A stretch of 55,880 bases of DNA from a virus. Positions 47,552 through 55,880 of this stretch are shown piece after piece (the first letter of the stretch is position 1; each line of letters starts with the position of its first letter). The notes under the pieces are model-generated. The model did no database searches. It was not told the origin of the DNA and worked only from the letters and a program-made list of their open reading frames with translations. The DNA lies in IMG/VR virus record IMGVR_UViG_3300042446_001084, positions 1-55,880 of that record; one strand, 5' to 3'. A program made the position numbers and the translations under genes.

Positions 47552-50500
47552 TTATCCTAAAATTGTCCTCTTTGGAAATACCAGATATTTATCGTACACA
47601 TCGGTGTTTGTTAATATATTAACTGGTGCTATAAATCTAGTACTATTACCATCAAAGATGGTAGGAGTTGTTGGTCTTTCTGGAATGTAAGTCCAGGCGC
47701 GATAGGTTAATCCGGGCGGCGCCGCGTAAGGAACATACAACTCTTGACCCCTATAAGTATTCCCGTTTAAAATTTTAACATAGTCGTTGGGGACCACTTG
47801 TAGAACTGGAGTTAAAAATACCACATTTTCAGCAGTGATGGAAATTCTATAAACATCCAGACGTTCAGGCGGGGGAATTACCACTGACTCATCATAGGTG
47901 CCATCATCGTAGGGAACTATAGCTGGTTGTGTGGGATCGTAACCTCCTAGATAATTGCTAAAGGCTTCATCTATAGTCATTCCACCAAAGTTTTCTTGCT
48001 TCTTTAAGATGAGAGTTTCGCCGTTTAAAAAACGTCCTGATGCTCCATCTATACCACCCAGGGATCTGATGTAGTCTAACGTTTGATTATTAATTTGTGA
48101 ATATGCCAATGTAGTAACATAATCAACCTGTCCAATGTATCTTAATCCCAGCGGGCGTTCTACAGTATCAAATGTAGTGGCTGCCGGTGGGTACGGAATC
48201 CACTTGCCGCCAAACACACTATCTTCATAAGGGAACCAGTTGTAAGTCAGTGAGCGGTCTAGTTCATATCTATCAACTTCAAAATCAATGATATTGAGCT
48301 CTTGACCAAACAGTTCTTTAATGTTATAGGCAATTCTACCCGAACTGCCTGGTTTAACATACGCAATTACCCAGGCAGTTGTAAATCCTAAAACTTGTCC
48401 ATTTGATTGTTTTGATGTCATCCACAATGGTAATACTGGACTAATTTGCCCAACAACATCGATCACTTGGGTTCGCATGTCAACTAGGCTATTTGGATAC
48501 ACCACCGATACCTCAGTTGAATCACCAGCATTAATAGGGTAAGCAAGAGTCACAGCCTTGCCAACACTTTGTCCTTCGTTGTTGACTAGATTGTCAATAA
48601 TTTCACTGTAGACAATTTCATAGATAACCTTGCCATTGTTGTCCAGTGCTTGTGCAGTTTTGATATCGCCAAGTGTTAGGTTTTTCCAATAGTGGTTGAT
48701 GTCTAAGCTAGAAATATATTTTTCTAAACTTGATGCAGTCAATCCATATGCGTGATCATATACCACATTCTGTGATATTCCAAAATTGGCATCATCAGAG
48801 CGATATATCAAATCTGCAGGAATAATATCCTGATTTTGTACCAGTTGTCCAATGATTGCACGATCTTTTAGAGGAGGCATGGCCTTGATATATAATTTTT
48901 CGTAAGGCTCGTTGTATGCACGATTTACTGTGATAGAAAATCTACGGAACACAGACACAAGGTTTATATTTGCTGTATCTTCAACTTGTACTGTGGCTGT
49001 TGCACCAACTCCGCCACCGCCAGTGATGGTAACAGTTGGTGGGCTTACATATCCAAATCCGCCGTTGCCCAGAGCAATACTAGTGATAACACCACCAACT
49101 ATGGTCACTACGCCAGCAGTTGCACGTTCTGAATTCGAAGTGCTTGGGGGAGCAGAAATAGTCACAGTTGGTGCAGATACATATCCTGATCCACCGTTGG
49201 TAATCTGAATTGCTGAAACTTTATAACCCGAGGTAGCTGTTTGAGGACTGTATGCGTTGACAGTAAAATCAAACTTTAAGTCAAACGTAGTTGGATCAGC
49301 AACAACTCGGGTACTAGGATCTGTGTCAAACGTGGTTGTTCCGCTGTCCAGGGCAAATGTATTAAAACTAACTTTACCTACTATGTTCCCTGAAGGCAAT
49401 AATCTAAGACCCTGAGGAAGCTTGCTGTCAGAACCTGACAACAGTTGATATTCTAAAGGACGACCCCCGGTGTTGTATGCTTCCACTGAGTAGAGACTAA
49501 TAGCACCATTGTCTATAGTGCCTAAATCTGGGTCAGTCAGCCAGATAACATCTGTTTCCACATTGCCAATGATGGTCATTGTGTAATAGTAAAACTCAGA
49601 AATGATTGTGGGGTCGTTGGCTTTTAATACACGGATTGCAAACTTGTAGGTATTTTCTGTTGCTCCAATGGCCGGAATATATCCATAAAACCAACCAGTT
49701 GTTGGATTCAGTGAAAGACCTGGTGGGAGACTAAATGTTCCACGATCAAATCCAACACCATCTTCGTCGTATACTGTTCCGCTGGCGTCAAATCCAATGC
49801 CGGCGCCAACAGTTAAGCTGTACTCAATTGGATCTCCGTCAAAGTCAATGGCATCAAATTTAAATGCAAAGAAATTGTCAGCTCTGATCCTGCCTAGATC
49901 GCCAGGAGGGGTAATCATCACTGGAGTACGTATGGGAACAACGTCGGCAGTGATAAATGTGTTGTCTGCTGTGAAATCTGTGGTGTCTGCACTCATTGAA
50001 TCTTTGCTGTAGACAAATATTTCAAAAGTGCGTATGTTACTGTCTTTGCCGTCACTGAGTTCTAGGCTAAATTGATAATTTTTACTGGTACTACGTGTTG
50101 AAAAATCAAAAGGATATTCTTCGTACTGTGACATATCGTAGCCGGGTTCGGCTGTGCCTGGCACACCAGTTAATGGTTTAATAATTCCAGTTATTAATCC
50201 TGAAGAAGTAACAATCAATCCAGGAGGAAGGGTGCCTGACAAATAACTGACTTTTACTGTGTCTCCGGGGTCAGTGTCTACATACTCAATTTGAATATGC
50301 ACTTCGGTTCCATCATAGAACGTGCCAATATTGCCTGGCGGAGTAATAAAGTCAGGAGCATCCTGCCCTGTTACTGTTAGCTCAAAGGTTCTGTCAGTAA
50401 GACGGTCTACAACTTCTTTTCCGTTGACTAATTTTTCAGTGTATGCTCGGACCGCAAATCTATAAGTGACATCTCTAGAAACCTCTGCAGGAACACCTTG

Positions 50501-50701
50501 CAGGCTGGCAATTGCTTTTGGGACACCTTCAATAATACCAGTTTTACGACATTGGATTCCATCGGGCAGTTGTCCGGCAATCATTCGATAGTAGATTTCT
50601 TCGCCGTATGTTTCAGCCAAAATTGGAACTTGGTAAAATATACCCTCAGGTATAGTACCTAAACTACCAGCCGCTGTGATCCAAGTTGGTTGGGTTGACA
50701 T
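47552..50701 (-). CDS. Large virion protein with putative Ig (He_PIG) repeats
   Basis: A 1049-residue protein made of several putative Ig domains of the He_PIG type, each recognised by LPxGLxxxxxGxIxGxx: MIAGQLPDGIQCRKTGIIEG (about 40-59), LPPGLIVTSSGLITG (about 158-172), LPPGLSLNPTTGWFYG, and LPQGLRLLPSGNIVG. A Gly-rich segment with paired repeats (NGGSGYVSAPTVTI / NGGFGYVSPPTVTI) lies in the middle. The C-terminal 400 residues resemble a fibre or baseplate adhesin. It probably mediates surface attachment. Confidence 0.75.
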   Translation of the reverse strand: MSTQPTWITAAGSLGTIPEGIFYQVPILAETYGEEIYYRMIAGQLPDGIQCRKTGIIEGVPKAIASLQGVPAEVSRDVTYRFAVRAYTEKLVNGKEVVDRLTDRTFELTVTGQDAPDFITPPGNIGTFYDGTEVHIQIEYVDTDPGDTVKVSYLSGTLPPGLIVTSSGLITGIIKPLTGVPGTAEPGYDMSQYEEYPFDFSTRSTSKNYQFSLELSDGKDSNIRTFEIFVYSKDSMSADTTDFTADNTFITADVVPIRTPVMITPPGDLGRIRADNFFAFKFDAIDFDGDPIEYSLTVGAGIGFDASGTVYDEDGVGFDRGTFSLPPGLSLNPTTGWFYGYIPAIGATENTYKFAIRVLKANDPTIISEFYYYTMTIIGNVETDVIWLTDPDLGTIDNGAISLYSVEAYNTGGRPLEYQLLSGSDSKLPQGLRLLPSGNIVGKVSFNTFALDSGTTTFDTDPSTRVVADPTTFDLKFDFTVNAYSPQTATSGYKVSAIQITNGGSGYVSAPTVTISAPPSTSNSERATAGVVTIVGGVITSIALGNGGFGYVSPPTVTITGGGGVGATATVQVEDTANINLVSVFRRFSITVNRAYNEPYEKLYIKAMPPLKDRAIIGQLVQNQDIIPADLIYRSDDANFGISQNVVYDHAYGLTASSLEKYISSLDINHYWKNLTLGDIKTAQALDNNGKVIYEIVYSEIIDNLVNNEGQSVGKAVTLAYPINAGDSTEVSVVYPNSLVDMRTQVIDVVGQISPVLPLWMTSKQSNGQVLGFTTAWVIAYVKPGSSGRIAYNIKELFGQELNIIDFEVDRYELDRSLTYNWFPYEDSVFGGKWIPYPPAATTFDTVERPLGLRYIGQVDYVTTLAYSQINNQTLDYIRSLGGIDGASGRFLNGETLILKKQENFGGMTIDEAFSNYLGGYDPTQPAIVPYDDGTYDESVVIPPPERLDVYRISITAENVVFLTPVLQVVPNDYVKILNGNTYRGQELYVPYAAPPGLTYRAWTYIPERPTTPTIFDGNSTRFIAPVNILTNTDVYDKYLVFPKRTILG

Positions 50702-50702
50702 G

Positions 50703-50963
50703 TTAGAAAGATGATCCAGCTACTCTTTTCCAAACATTACTGCTGCCGTCGTAGTCTTGATAGCAGTAATAAAAATATTGATCATCGTAGGCAATCATTC
50801 CGGCTAGATCGCCAGTGGTGCCCACAGACGTTCCTGGGGGAATATCTTGTACACGACTATATAATTCAGCAAAATTATTGTTACATTTTGTGTATGCTGT
50901 GCGTAGAGGATCACCGGTGCCATCGTTTGGCGAGGTTCCTACGTTGATAATTTCTCTTGACAT
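50703..50963 (-). CDS. Small tail-fibre attachment-like protein
   Basis: An 86-residue protein starting MSREIINVGTSPNDGTGDPLR then YTKCNNNFAELYSR. This is the conserved tail-fibre base domain found at the start of many phage fibres, here alone with a Tyr-rich C-terminus. It may be a free adaptor. A late-like motif (50981-50989) precedes it. Confidence 0.75.
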   Translation of the reverse strand: MSREIINVGTSPNDGTGDPLRTAYTKCNNNFAELYSRVQDIPPGTSVGTTGDLAGMIAYDDQYFYYCYQDYDGSSNVWKRVAGSSF

Positions 50964-50980
50964 GCTAATCCTTGTTTACA

Positions 50981-50989
50981 ATATTTATG
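50981..50989 (-). promoter_or_regulatory. Late-promoter-like motif CATAAATAT
   Basis: CATAAATAT on the minus strand, 17 bases upstream of the ATG at 50963, with AAGGA in the leader. It is a 7-of-8 match to the T4 late box. Confidence 0.55.
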
Positions 50990-51005
50990 GCGTTTAGTAT
51001 CAGTT

Positions 51006-51695
51006 TTACAATCCAAATCTTGATCGTAGACCATAGTAGTTCTGCTGTAGCTGTTCCTGGGTGAGTTTGGTATTATACAGGAACATATTGGCCACATAGC
51101 CCCAGGGTTGACCCGCAGTATCGTTATTACCCCAACCCCAATGTGTGGTTCCGCCTGCCCCATATGCTATTGAACTTCCCGCTTGTATGCCATTTATATA
51201 AAATGTTTGAGATGAATCGTCCCCTACCACAGCATATTGAACCCATACGCCAACCGAAGAAGCGAGGTCATATCCTGAACTTCTGAATGCGGTGTCCCAA
51301 TATCCTAATGTATTTGAGTTATTGGGAATTGTGATTGGAGTGTATTTAGGTGAATTTGTATAAAGCAATGTTCTAAATGATGCTGGATTGCCTGCTTCTA
51401 ATCTAGCCCATGTGATATATGTATATCCTGTTGTTGGTAATGTAGGACCGGTACCATTTACAACAACTCTACTATTACCTGTGGTACAATCAAAACACTT
51501 TACCCCGTTCAACATAGTGTATGTTGCGCCAGTCAATGTATTGGTGTATCCATTTCCAGATAAATCTGTTACTGTTGTTCCACTACCGGGATAACTGCTA
51601 GCATTGTCAGCATCGATCCAGATGGCAAGATTCTGTGTGATGATACTAGCATCTACTACTCTTGTGCCGTTGAGGGTTACGCCTTGGATTATCAT
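51006..51695 (-). CDS. LamG/concanavalin-like adhesin protein
   Basis: A 229-residue protein with LamG-type signatures: NLAIWIDADNASSYPGSGTT then VTDLSGNGYTNTLTGATY near the start, and GVWVQYAVVGDDSSQTFYIN, then YVANMFLYNTKLTQEQLQQN at the end, a classical LamG C-terminus. Such domains bind sugars on the host surface. It sits in the fibre operon. Confidence 0.85.
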   Translation of the reverse strand: MIIQGVTLNGTRVVDASIITQNLAIWIDADNASSYPGSGTTVTDLSGNGYTNTLTGATYTMLNGVKCFDCTTGNSRVVVNGTGPTLPTTGYTYITWARLEAGNPASFRTLLYTNSPKYTPITIPNNSNTLGYWDTAFRSSGYDLASSVGVWVQYAVVGDDSSQTFYINGIQAGSSIAYGAGGTTHWGWGNNDTAGQPWGYVANMFLYNTKLTQEQLQQNYYGLRSRFGL

Positions 51696-51705
51696 TTATT
51701 ATTCT

Positions 51706-52446
51706 TTAAAAAGGTTTCAATGCATTTTGCGTTACTGTGTTGTTGTTTGTAACAGTCTGAACACTTGAAGTGTCAGTGGTCACAGCCGCACCCAACATCA
51801 AATACTGGGTATTGGCCGGACTAGTTAATGGTGCCGAAGGTGCTGTCACAGTGGCACTGGTGCTGTCATAAACTGCTGTGCCCACAGTGGCTCTTAGATT
51901 GGTGATAAAGCCAGGCCAATAGCCCCCGTAGAATTTGCCTATCCAGTTACACACGCCTGTGTAATCAAGATTATTGACCTGTGTGCCACCGCTCACACTG
52001 GTTCCGCCTGCGGCACCTGTAGCACGACTGCAGGTCACATAAGAATTGGTGTTGACAAAGGTGCCCACCCACATGGTTTCTACCTGTGTGCTGGCATTGC
52101 GGTTCAATATGATGTATTGCCACTTGTTGATTTGTAGGGTGTTGCTGGGAAAAGTATAAGTCCTGGCACCACCACCACCATATTTGTCCAAGGTAAATGA
52201 CTGTGCATCAGTGTTGAACAAACTTAGCGCACCAGATTGATCTGTGGCAACAAACGCCCTTTGACTGGTATAGTCGGCATTGTTGTAGAACCAACCTTCT
52301 ATGGTATAAGCACCGGTGCCCAGAGCAAAGCCTGGCGTCATACTGAGATATTGACTGCTTCCGTTGAACTGCAGGCTACCGGCCAAGGCGGTATAACTCA
52401 CAGCACTGGGTACATTAGCCATCATGGCCATCATTGCACCGCTCAT
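51706..52446 (-). CDS. LamG-type adhesin protein
   Basis: A 246-residue protein from the ATG at 52446 (overlapping the upstream stop, TAATG). It is Ala/Ser/Thr-rich with LamG features: SLQFNGSSQYLSMTPGFALG, YTIEGWFYNNADYTSQRAF, KWQYIILNRNASTQVETMWV and FITNLRATVGTAVYD. It likely binds host surface glycans together with the neighbouring fibre proteins. Confidence 0.85.
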   Translation of the reverse strand: MSGAMMAMMANVPSAVSYTALAGSLQFNGSSQYLSMTPGFALGTGAYTIEGWFYNNADYTSQRAFVATDQSGALSLFNTDAQSFTLDKYGGGGARTYTFPSNTLQINKWQYIILNRNASTQVETMWVGTFVNTNSYVTCSRATGAAGGTSVSGGTQVNNLDYTGVCNWIGKFYGGYWPGFITNLRATVGTAVYDSTSATVTAPSAPLTSPANTQYLMLGAAVTTDTSSVQTVTNNNTVTQNALKPF

Positions 52447-52955
52447 TATGCCACCCCCGTACCGTTGATAAACCAAGTGTCAGTATCAACTTTTATCAGA
52501 GTGGCCATACCAAATGTGGATACGGTTCTATTGCTAGAGGTGGCATTGCCAGCTAGATATAGTGTAACGCCAGGCCCTTGTGACACGGTGATGTTGCCTG
52601 TGCCTTGATTGACCACAGTGATGGCGGCACCAATCTGTTGTATTTGGCCAGAATTGGGAGGTATAACCAGGCTGTAGTTTGTGCTTTGTGTTGAGTAATA
52701 ATGTTTGCCAGCATCGGTTGTGGTAATGGTTGTGTTGCCTGTAAATGCCACCTGCGGTATGTCTCGGTAACCCAACGCAAAACCGTTGACATTGCCAGTC
52801 ACGTTGCCACTGGTAACCAAGTTGCCACCTGTGACGTTGCCTGTGGCTGTCAGCGTGTTTGTTTTGATATCGTCCAGTGCTACATCACCAATGGAGCCTT
52901 CCAAAGGATTGCGTATTGTTCTTGCTATACCATCTGTGCCTTTTAAAAATCCCAT
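52446..52955 (-). CDS. Tail-fibre-like protein
   Basis: A 169-residue protein sharing the TATGNVTGGNLVTSGNVTGN repeat text with the large fibre upstream. The N-terminus MGFLKGTDGIARTIRNPLEG, which may attach to a partner, is followed by a beta-rich GTG-N-TVSQGPGVTLYLAGN region. It may be a fibre segment, hinge or adaptor. Confidence 0.72.
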   Translation of the reverse strand: MGFLKGTDGIARTIRNPLEGSIGDVALDDIKTNTLTATGNVTGGNLVTSGNVTGNVNGFALGYRDIPQVAFTGNTTITTTDAGKHYYSTQSTNYSLVIPPNSGQIQQIGAAITVVNQGTGNITVSQGPGVTLYLAGNATSSNRTVSTFGMATLIKVDTDTWFINGTGVA

Positions 52956-53005
52956 AATTGTTCCTTTGTTTTTTGTGTTAGTTTGATATGATCATGGTTG
53001 ATCCA

Positions 53006-55880
53006 TTAACTGATTTGGATCCAACCGTAATTCACAGTGACATTACCGCCGCTGGTGTTGTCGATACCAAAAGAGAACACATTGGTATTGGCCACAGCAG
53101 GGGAAGCATTGCTGATAGCACCGGCTGTGCCTATGATTTGAGCAGGGATGCTAGTAAACGCCAATATGTTGCCACCGCCTGTATAGTTCCAGGCATACTG
53201 ATATCCTATTGCTGGCACGTTGGTGTTGGACACACTGACCGTGGCATTGTAGACTATGATACCGTTGGGTATGTTGCAGTTGACCCATAGTTGATATGTG
53301 TTGTTGATCGGCACAGTGAAACTCTGGGTGCTGTTGCCCACAGGCACCGTCCAGGAACCCTCAACCCTTGTGACCACAGGCACCGGGGTGTTGTTGGCAT
53401 AGTTCACAGCAAAAGTATTGCCAGGTAGAGTCAAGTTTCCGGTGTTGTCAAACACAGTGGAATAACTGCCGGCAACTAGGGTAACATTTGCCTGCGTACC
53501 GACCACATTGCTGGTAATTGAAATGTTACCAATCAAGTTACCGGCTGTGATGTTTCCTGTGGTTGTGATAGTATTGCTACCATATGCAGCCAAGAATGTG
53601 GCCACATTGGCATTGCCATAACTTGAGGCTATGCCAGTTAACTGGCTACCATTACCAATAAAAAAGTTACCAGACACGTTGCCAGTGGCACTGACAATGC
53701 CTGCAGTTAAGATGTTGCCACCTGTGATGTTGCCAGAACCTCCTACTGTACCAGTGCCAAATGCTACATTGCCATTGAAATTTGCACCATTGATATTTCC
53801 GCCAGTTATAGTGCCTGATCCAGCTGATATGTTACCAGCAGTGACATTGCCCACAGCACTGACGTTGCCAGGAGCAGTTAAATTACCAGTGTTGCCAAAG
53901 GTCCAGGTCTTAGAATCATTTAGAGAATTTGCAACTATTTGTGCATCACCAATGCCGGCAGCAAGTTGAACATTTCCAGCCGGAGCATAAAATGCCGAAA
54001 CATTGGCATCACTGCTGATAGAAAGATAATCAAAATTTATTCGACCAGCGGTTGGTAATGTTAGGGTGCCATCTGCATTCCAATACCACGATTTGGTTAC
54101 TTGAGTACCACTACCATCGCGTTTGGCAATATCCAAGGTAGCATTGTTTTGTGATACATAGAAGTTTGAGTTAATGGCCATATTTGGGGCCACGGTTACA
54201 TTAGCGTTTTCCCACATCAACTGTGAATATTGATCACTCTGCATAGTGATACTTTCACTAACTGGTGCCAAGATTTTCGAGCCTGGGAATTGTGTAGTAC
54301 CATCTGTGTCAAAGTTCCACTGTGCTGTGTTGCCCGCATAGTTGTTGGTATTGATCACGATGTTGCCGGTGTTGGCCAACTGCACATACTTGTTGTCATC
54401 GCCGATGATTAGATTGTAGTATTGATTGTTGCCAGTGTCAAAATGTATGTGGGTAGGTTCGTCCAGGATATTTCCACGCACTCGCAGGTATAAATCATTT
54501 GTTAGAGACACAGGATCCGGTGCAAGATACAGTCCACTCTGTGTGTTGCTGGTGCCTGTGCCTATCACTGCCTCACCATCGAATGTGACGCCGCCGGTTA
54601 CTCGGTTACCGTTGGCATAGTTTATTGCAATAATATTGCCTGGCAAGGTAAGGTTGCCAGTTGTGTCAAAGTTCCACTGTGCTGAGTTGCCCACATCGTC
54701 ATTGCTGTTGATCACAACATTACCGGTGTTGGCTAACTTGACATAGAGATTGTCATCGCCTAAGAATAACTCTGTGTTGTATAAGTTGCCTGTGGTCAAG
54801 TGCAAGTGATTGGCATCATTGACTGTGGGATAAATCAACAACTGTTGATCGGCATTGGTTCCACCTGTTGGTTTTAAAGCAATGGCACTACCACTAAGTG
54901 CGCCGTCCGGAATGTTGGTTTCATAAACAACACCACCCATTGGCAAGGTCAAGTTGCCACTAGTACCAAATGTCCACTGTGCTGAGTTGCCAGTATCATC
55001 ATTGCTGTTGACAACCACATTGCCGGTGTTGGCTAGTTTCACATAGAGATTGTCATTGCCCAGGAACAGTTCAGTGTTGTACAAGTTGCCCGAAGTCAAG
55101 TGTAAATGATTGGCATCAGCACCGCCGGTGGGATAGATCAACAGTTGCTGGTCAGCATCTATAGCATTGTTGACATCTGGAGCCAAGGCCATGGCATAGC
55201 CAGGAAATCCTCCGGGATTGGCCACTTCGGTTATTTCACTCGAGGCTGGTAAGGTCAACTCGCCTGCATCGCCAAACTGCCACTGATATGTGGTACCGTT
55301 GGTGTCGGTGTAGATGTTGACTGCGGCATTGGCTTCAAGGCTGATAGCATCATCGCTGCCAATGTCCACGCTGTTGCCCGAAGCGTTGATCACGCCCGAG
55401 TTGGGCAATGTTAGCACACCAGTGTTGCCAAAGTTCCAATCTTTATTTGTTCCGATAGAATTAGCACGAAGTGTTACATTTGTATTGGCATATAAGAGAT
55501 TAACGCCGTCGGCGTTGAGATACATGCCCGAAGCATTATTATCTGTTTCTATTGTGATCTGACCATATGAAGTTATTCGGCTACTTCCTGCTGGTAATGT
55601 TAATGTGCTATCTGTGCCAAATGTCCAAGTAGATGCGGCATTGGCTGTGACCGTGACATTTCCGTTGGCTGTGGCTATGTTGACATTCGAAGTGCCATTG
55701 GCAATCCTTGATTGAACACCGCTACTGATACCAGTCAGCTGTGAACCGTTTCCAATGAAGTAGTTGCCGGAGACATTGCCGGTGGCGCTGACAATACCTG
55801 CAGTCAAAATGTTGCCACCAGTGACGTTGCCCGTGGTCACTAGGGTGTTTGATCCAAATGCTGACAACAATGTTGTCACA
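53006..55880 (-). CDS. Large repetitive tail-fibre protein (5' end outside window)
   Basis: At least 958 residues, running off the right edge; the GTG near the edge looks like an internal Val codon because neighbouring repeats read through it. The protein consists of imperfect repeats: AQWNFDTTGNLTLPG-type units and a longer unit with HLHLTTGNLYNTELFLGDDN and YVKLANTGNVVINSN occurring three to four times, plus two near-identical blocks ILTAGIVSATGNVSGN. The C-terminal 140 residues differ (SWTVPVGNSTQSFTVPINNT) and may be the receptor-binding tip. Confidence 0.82.
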   Translation of the reverse strand, partial: VTTLLSAFGSNTLVTTGNVTGGNILTAGIVSATGNVSGNYFIGNGSQLTGISSGVQSRIANGTSNVNIATANGNVTVTANAASTWTFGTDSTLTLPAGSSRITSYGQITIETDNNASGMYLNADGVNLLYANTNVTLRANSIGTNKDWNFGNTGVLTLPNSGVINASGNSVDIGSDDAISLEANAAVNIYTDTNGTTYQWQFGDAGELTLPASSEITEVANPGGFPGYAMALAPDVNNAIDADQQLLIYPTGGADANHLHLTSGNLYNTELFLGNDNLYVKLANTGNVVVNSNDDTGNSAQWTFGTSGNLTLPMGGVVYETNIPDGALSGSAIALKPTGGTNADQQLLIYPTVNDANHLHLTTGNLYNTELFLGDDNLYVKLANTGNVVINSNDDVGNSAQWNFDTTGNLTLPGNIIAINYANGNRVTGGVTFDGEAVIGTGTSNTQSGLYLAPDPVSLTNDLYLRVRGNILDEPTHIHFDTGNNQYYNLIIGDDNKYVQLANTGNIVINTNNYAGNTAQWNFDTDGTTQFPGSKILAPVSESITMQSDQYSQLMWENANVTVAPNMAINSNFYVSQNNATLDIAKRDGSGTQVTKSWYWNADGTLTLPTAGRINFDYLSISSDANVSAFYAPAGNVQLAAGIGDAQIVANSLNDSKTWTFGNTGNLTAPGNVSAVGNVTAGNISAGSGTITGGNINGANFNGNVAFGTGTVGGSGNITGGNILTAGIVSATGNVSGNFFIGNGSQLTGIASSYGNANVATFLAAYGSNTITTTGNITAGNLIGNISITSNVVGTQANVTLVAGSYSTVFDNTGNLTLPGNTFAVNYANNTPVPVVTRVEGSWTVPVGNSTQSFTVPINNTYQLWVNCNIPNGIIVYNATVSVSNTNVPAIGYQYAWNYTGGGNILAFTSIPAQIIGTAGAISNASPAVANTNVFSFGIDNTSGGNVTVNYGWIQIS
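53630..53740 (-). repeat. Second copy of a fibre block also at 55727-55837
   Basis: The roughly 110-base block encoding ILTAGIVSATGNVSGNFFIG and GNGSQLTGI occurs again at about 55727-55837 with small changes, spaced about 2.1 kb. Likely arose by duplication in the fibre shaft. Confidence 0.7.
54240..55190 (-). repeat. Tandem repeats in the tail-fibre gene
   Basis: About 300-base units with strongly similar DNA and protein sequence occur in a row: the unit encodes QQLLIYPT, HLHLTTGNLYNTELFLGD, YVKLANTGNVVINSNDD and AQWNFDTTGNLTLP. Copies around 54650-54850 and 54950-55160 are closest, one around 54290-54470 is more diverged. Boundaries are approximate. Confidence 0.75.

Noticed and set aside
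1-55880. tRNA genes, CRISPR arrays, integrase or insertion sequences
   Set aside because: I looked for cloverleaf-like strings, regularly spaced repeats and transposase/integrase motifs and saw none; a dedicated tRNA scan was not possible.

Overview
This window looks like part of the genome of a large, strictly virulent T4-like myovirus (Caudoviricetes). The T4-type evidence is: a family B DNA polymerase (gp43-like), a sliding clamp (gp45-like), an RFC-type clamp loader (gp44-like), a DsbA-like DNA-binding protein, a GroES/gp31-like co-chaperonin, PhoH, T4-type late promoter motifs (TATAAATA and near matches), overlapping gene starts, and T4-type capsid-targeting and prohead-protease motifs. 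The gene style resembles T4-like phages of aquatic bacteria. A Bug/TctC-type periplasmic binding protein, a family best known from Burkholderiales, together with a Gram-negative lysis cassette with lipoproteins, suggests a Gram-negative, perhaps betaproteobacterial, host. That host call is inference. No integrase, tRNA, rRNA, CRISPR array or insertion sequence was seen.

Layout. 1-8.6 kb (minus): a BAX-inhibitor-like membrane protein, small proteins, a DpdA-like DNA transglycosylase, clamp, methyltransferase, DNA polymerase, ClpP and DsbA-like protein. Two sigma-70-like promoters drive the clamp and the DsbA-ClpP-polymerase block. 8.6-9.9 kb: a radical SAM protein and a structured non-coding stretch. 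9.9-20.9 kb (minus): the most unusual region, a tight operon whose products start with short T4-like capsid-targeting peptides and contain many sites of the form (I/L/V/M)-x-E|(G/A/N/S), the prohead protease consensus. The large proteins look like polyproteins cut into modules inside the capsid: nucleotidyltransferase, HExxH metallopeptidase, two GNAT-like domains, a GP88 domain, basic DNA-binding-like domains and Cys-rich modules. A Dps ferritin lies among them. 20.9-24.8 kb: glycosyltransferase, nucleotidylyltransferase and small structural-looking proteins. 24.8-27.9 kb: ClpA with an intact ClpP-docking IGF loop, and DnaJ. 27.9-31.4 kb: lysis cassette (holin-like, lipoproteins, spanin-like pair, GH19 endolysin). 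31.5-39.1 kb: accessory island with three sulfotransferase-like proteins, an APS-kinase-like/nucleotidylyltransferase fusion, DUF2061, a 2OG-Fe oxygenase, two SGNH hydrolases, a methyltransferase and the Bug-type binding protein. 39.1-46.6 kb: conserved T4-like genes, PhoH, radical SAM/SPASM, HAD phosphatase, clamp loader, co-chaperonin and a DnaE-like fragment, ending at a strong terminator. 46.7-55.9 kb (minus): tail fibre/adhesin genes with Ig-like, LamG-like and repeat domains. The last one runs off the window.

How it works together. Early or middle sigma-70 promoters serve replication and proteostasis genes, and late TAAATA-type motifs sit in front of head-cargo, structural, lysis and fibre genes. 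The phage appears to carry a complete ClpAP machine plus DnaJ and a GroES-like cap, probable 7-deazaguanine DNA modification, and a set of proteins packaged in the head and presumably injected with the DNA. All functional statements are from reading sequence and motif knowledge; no database search was run.
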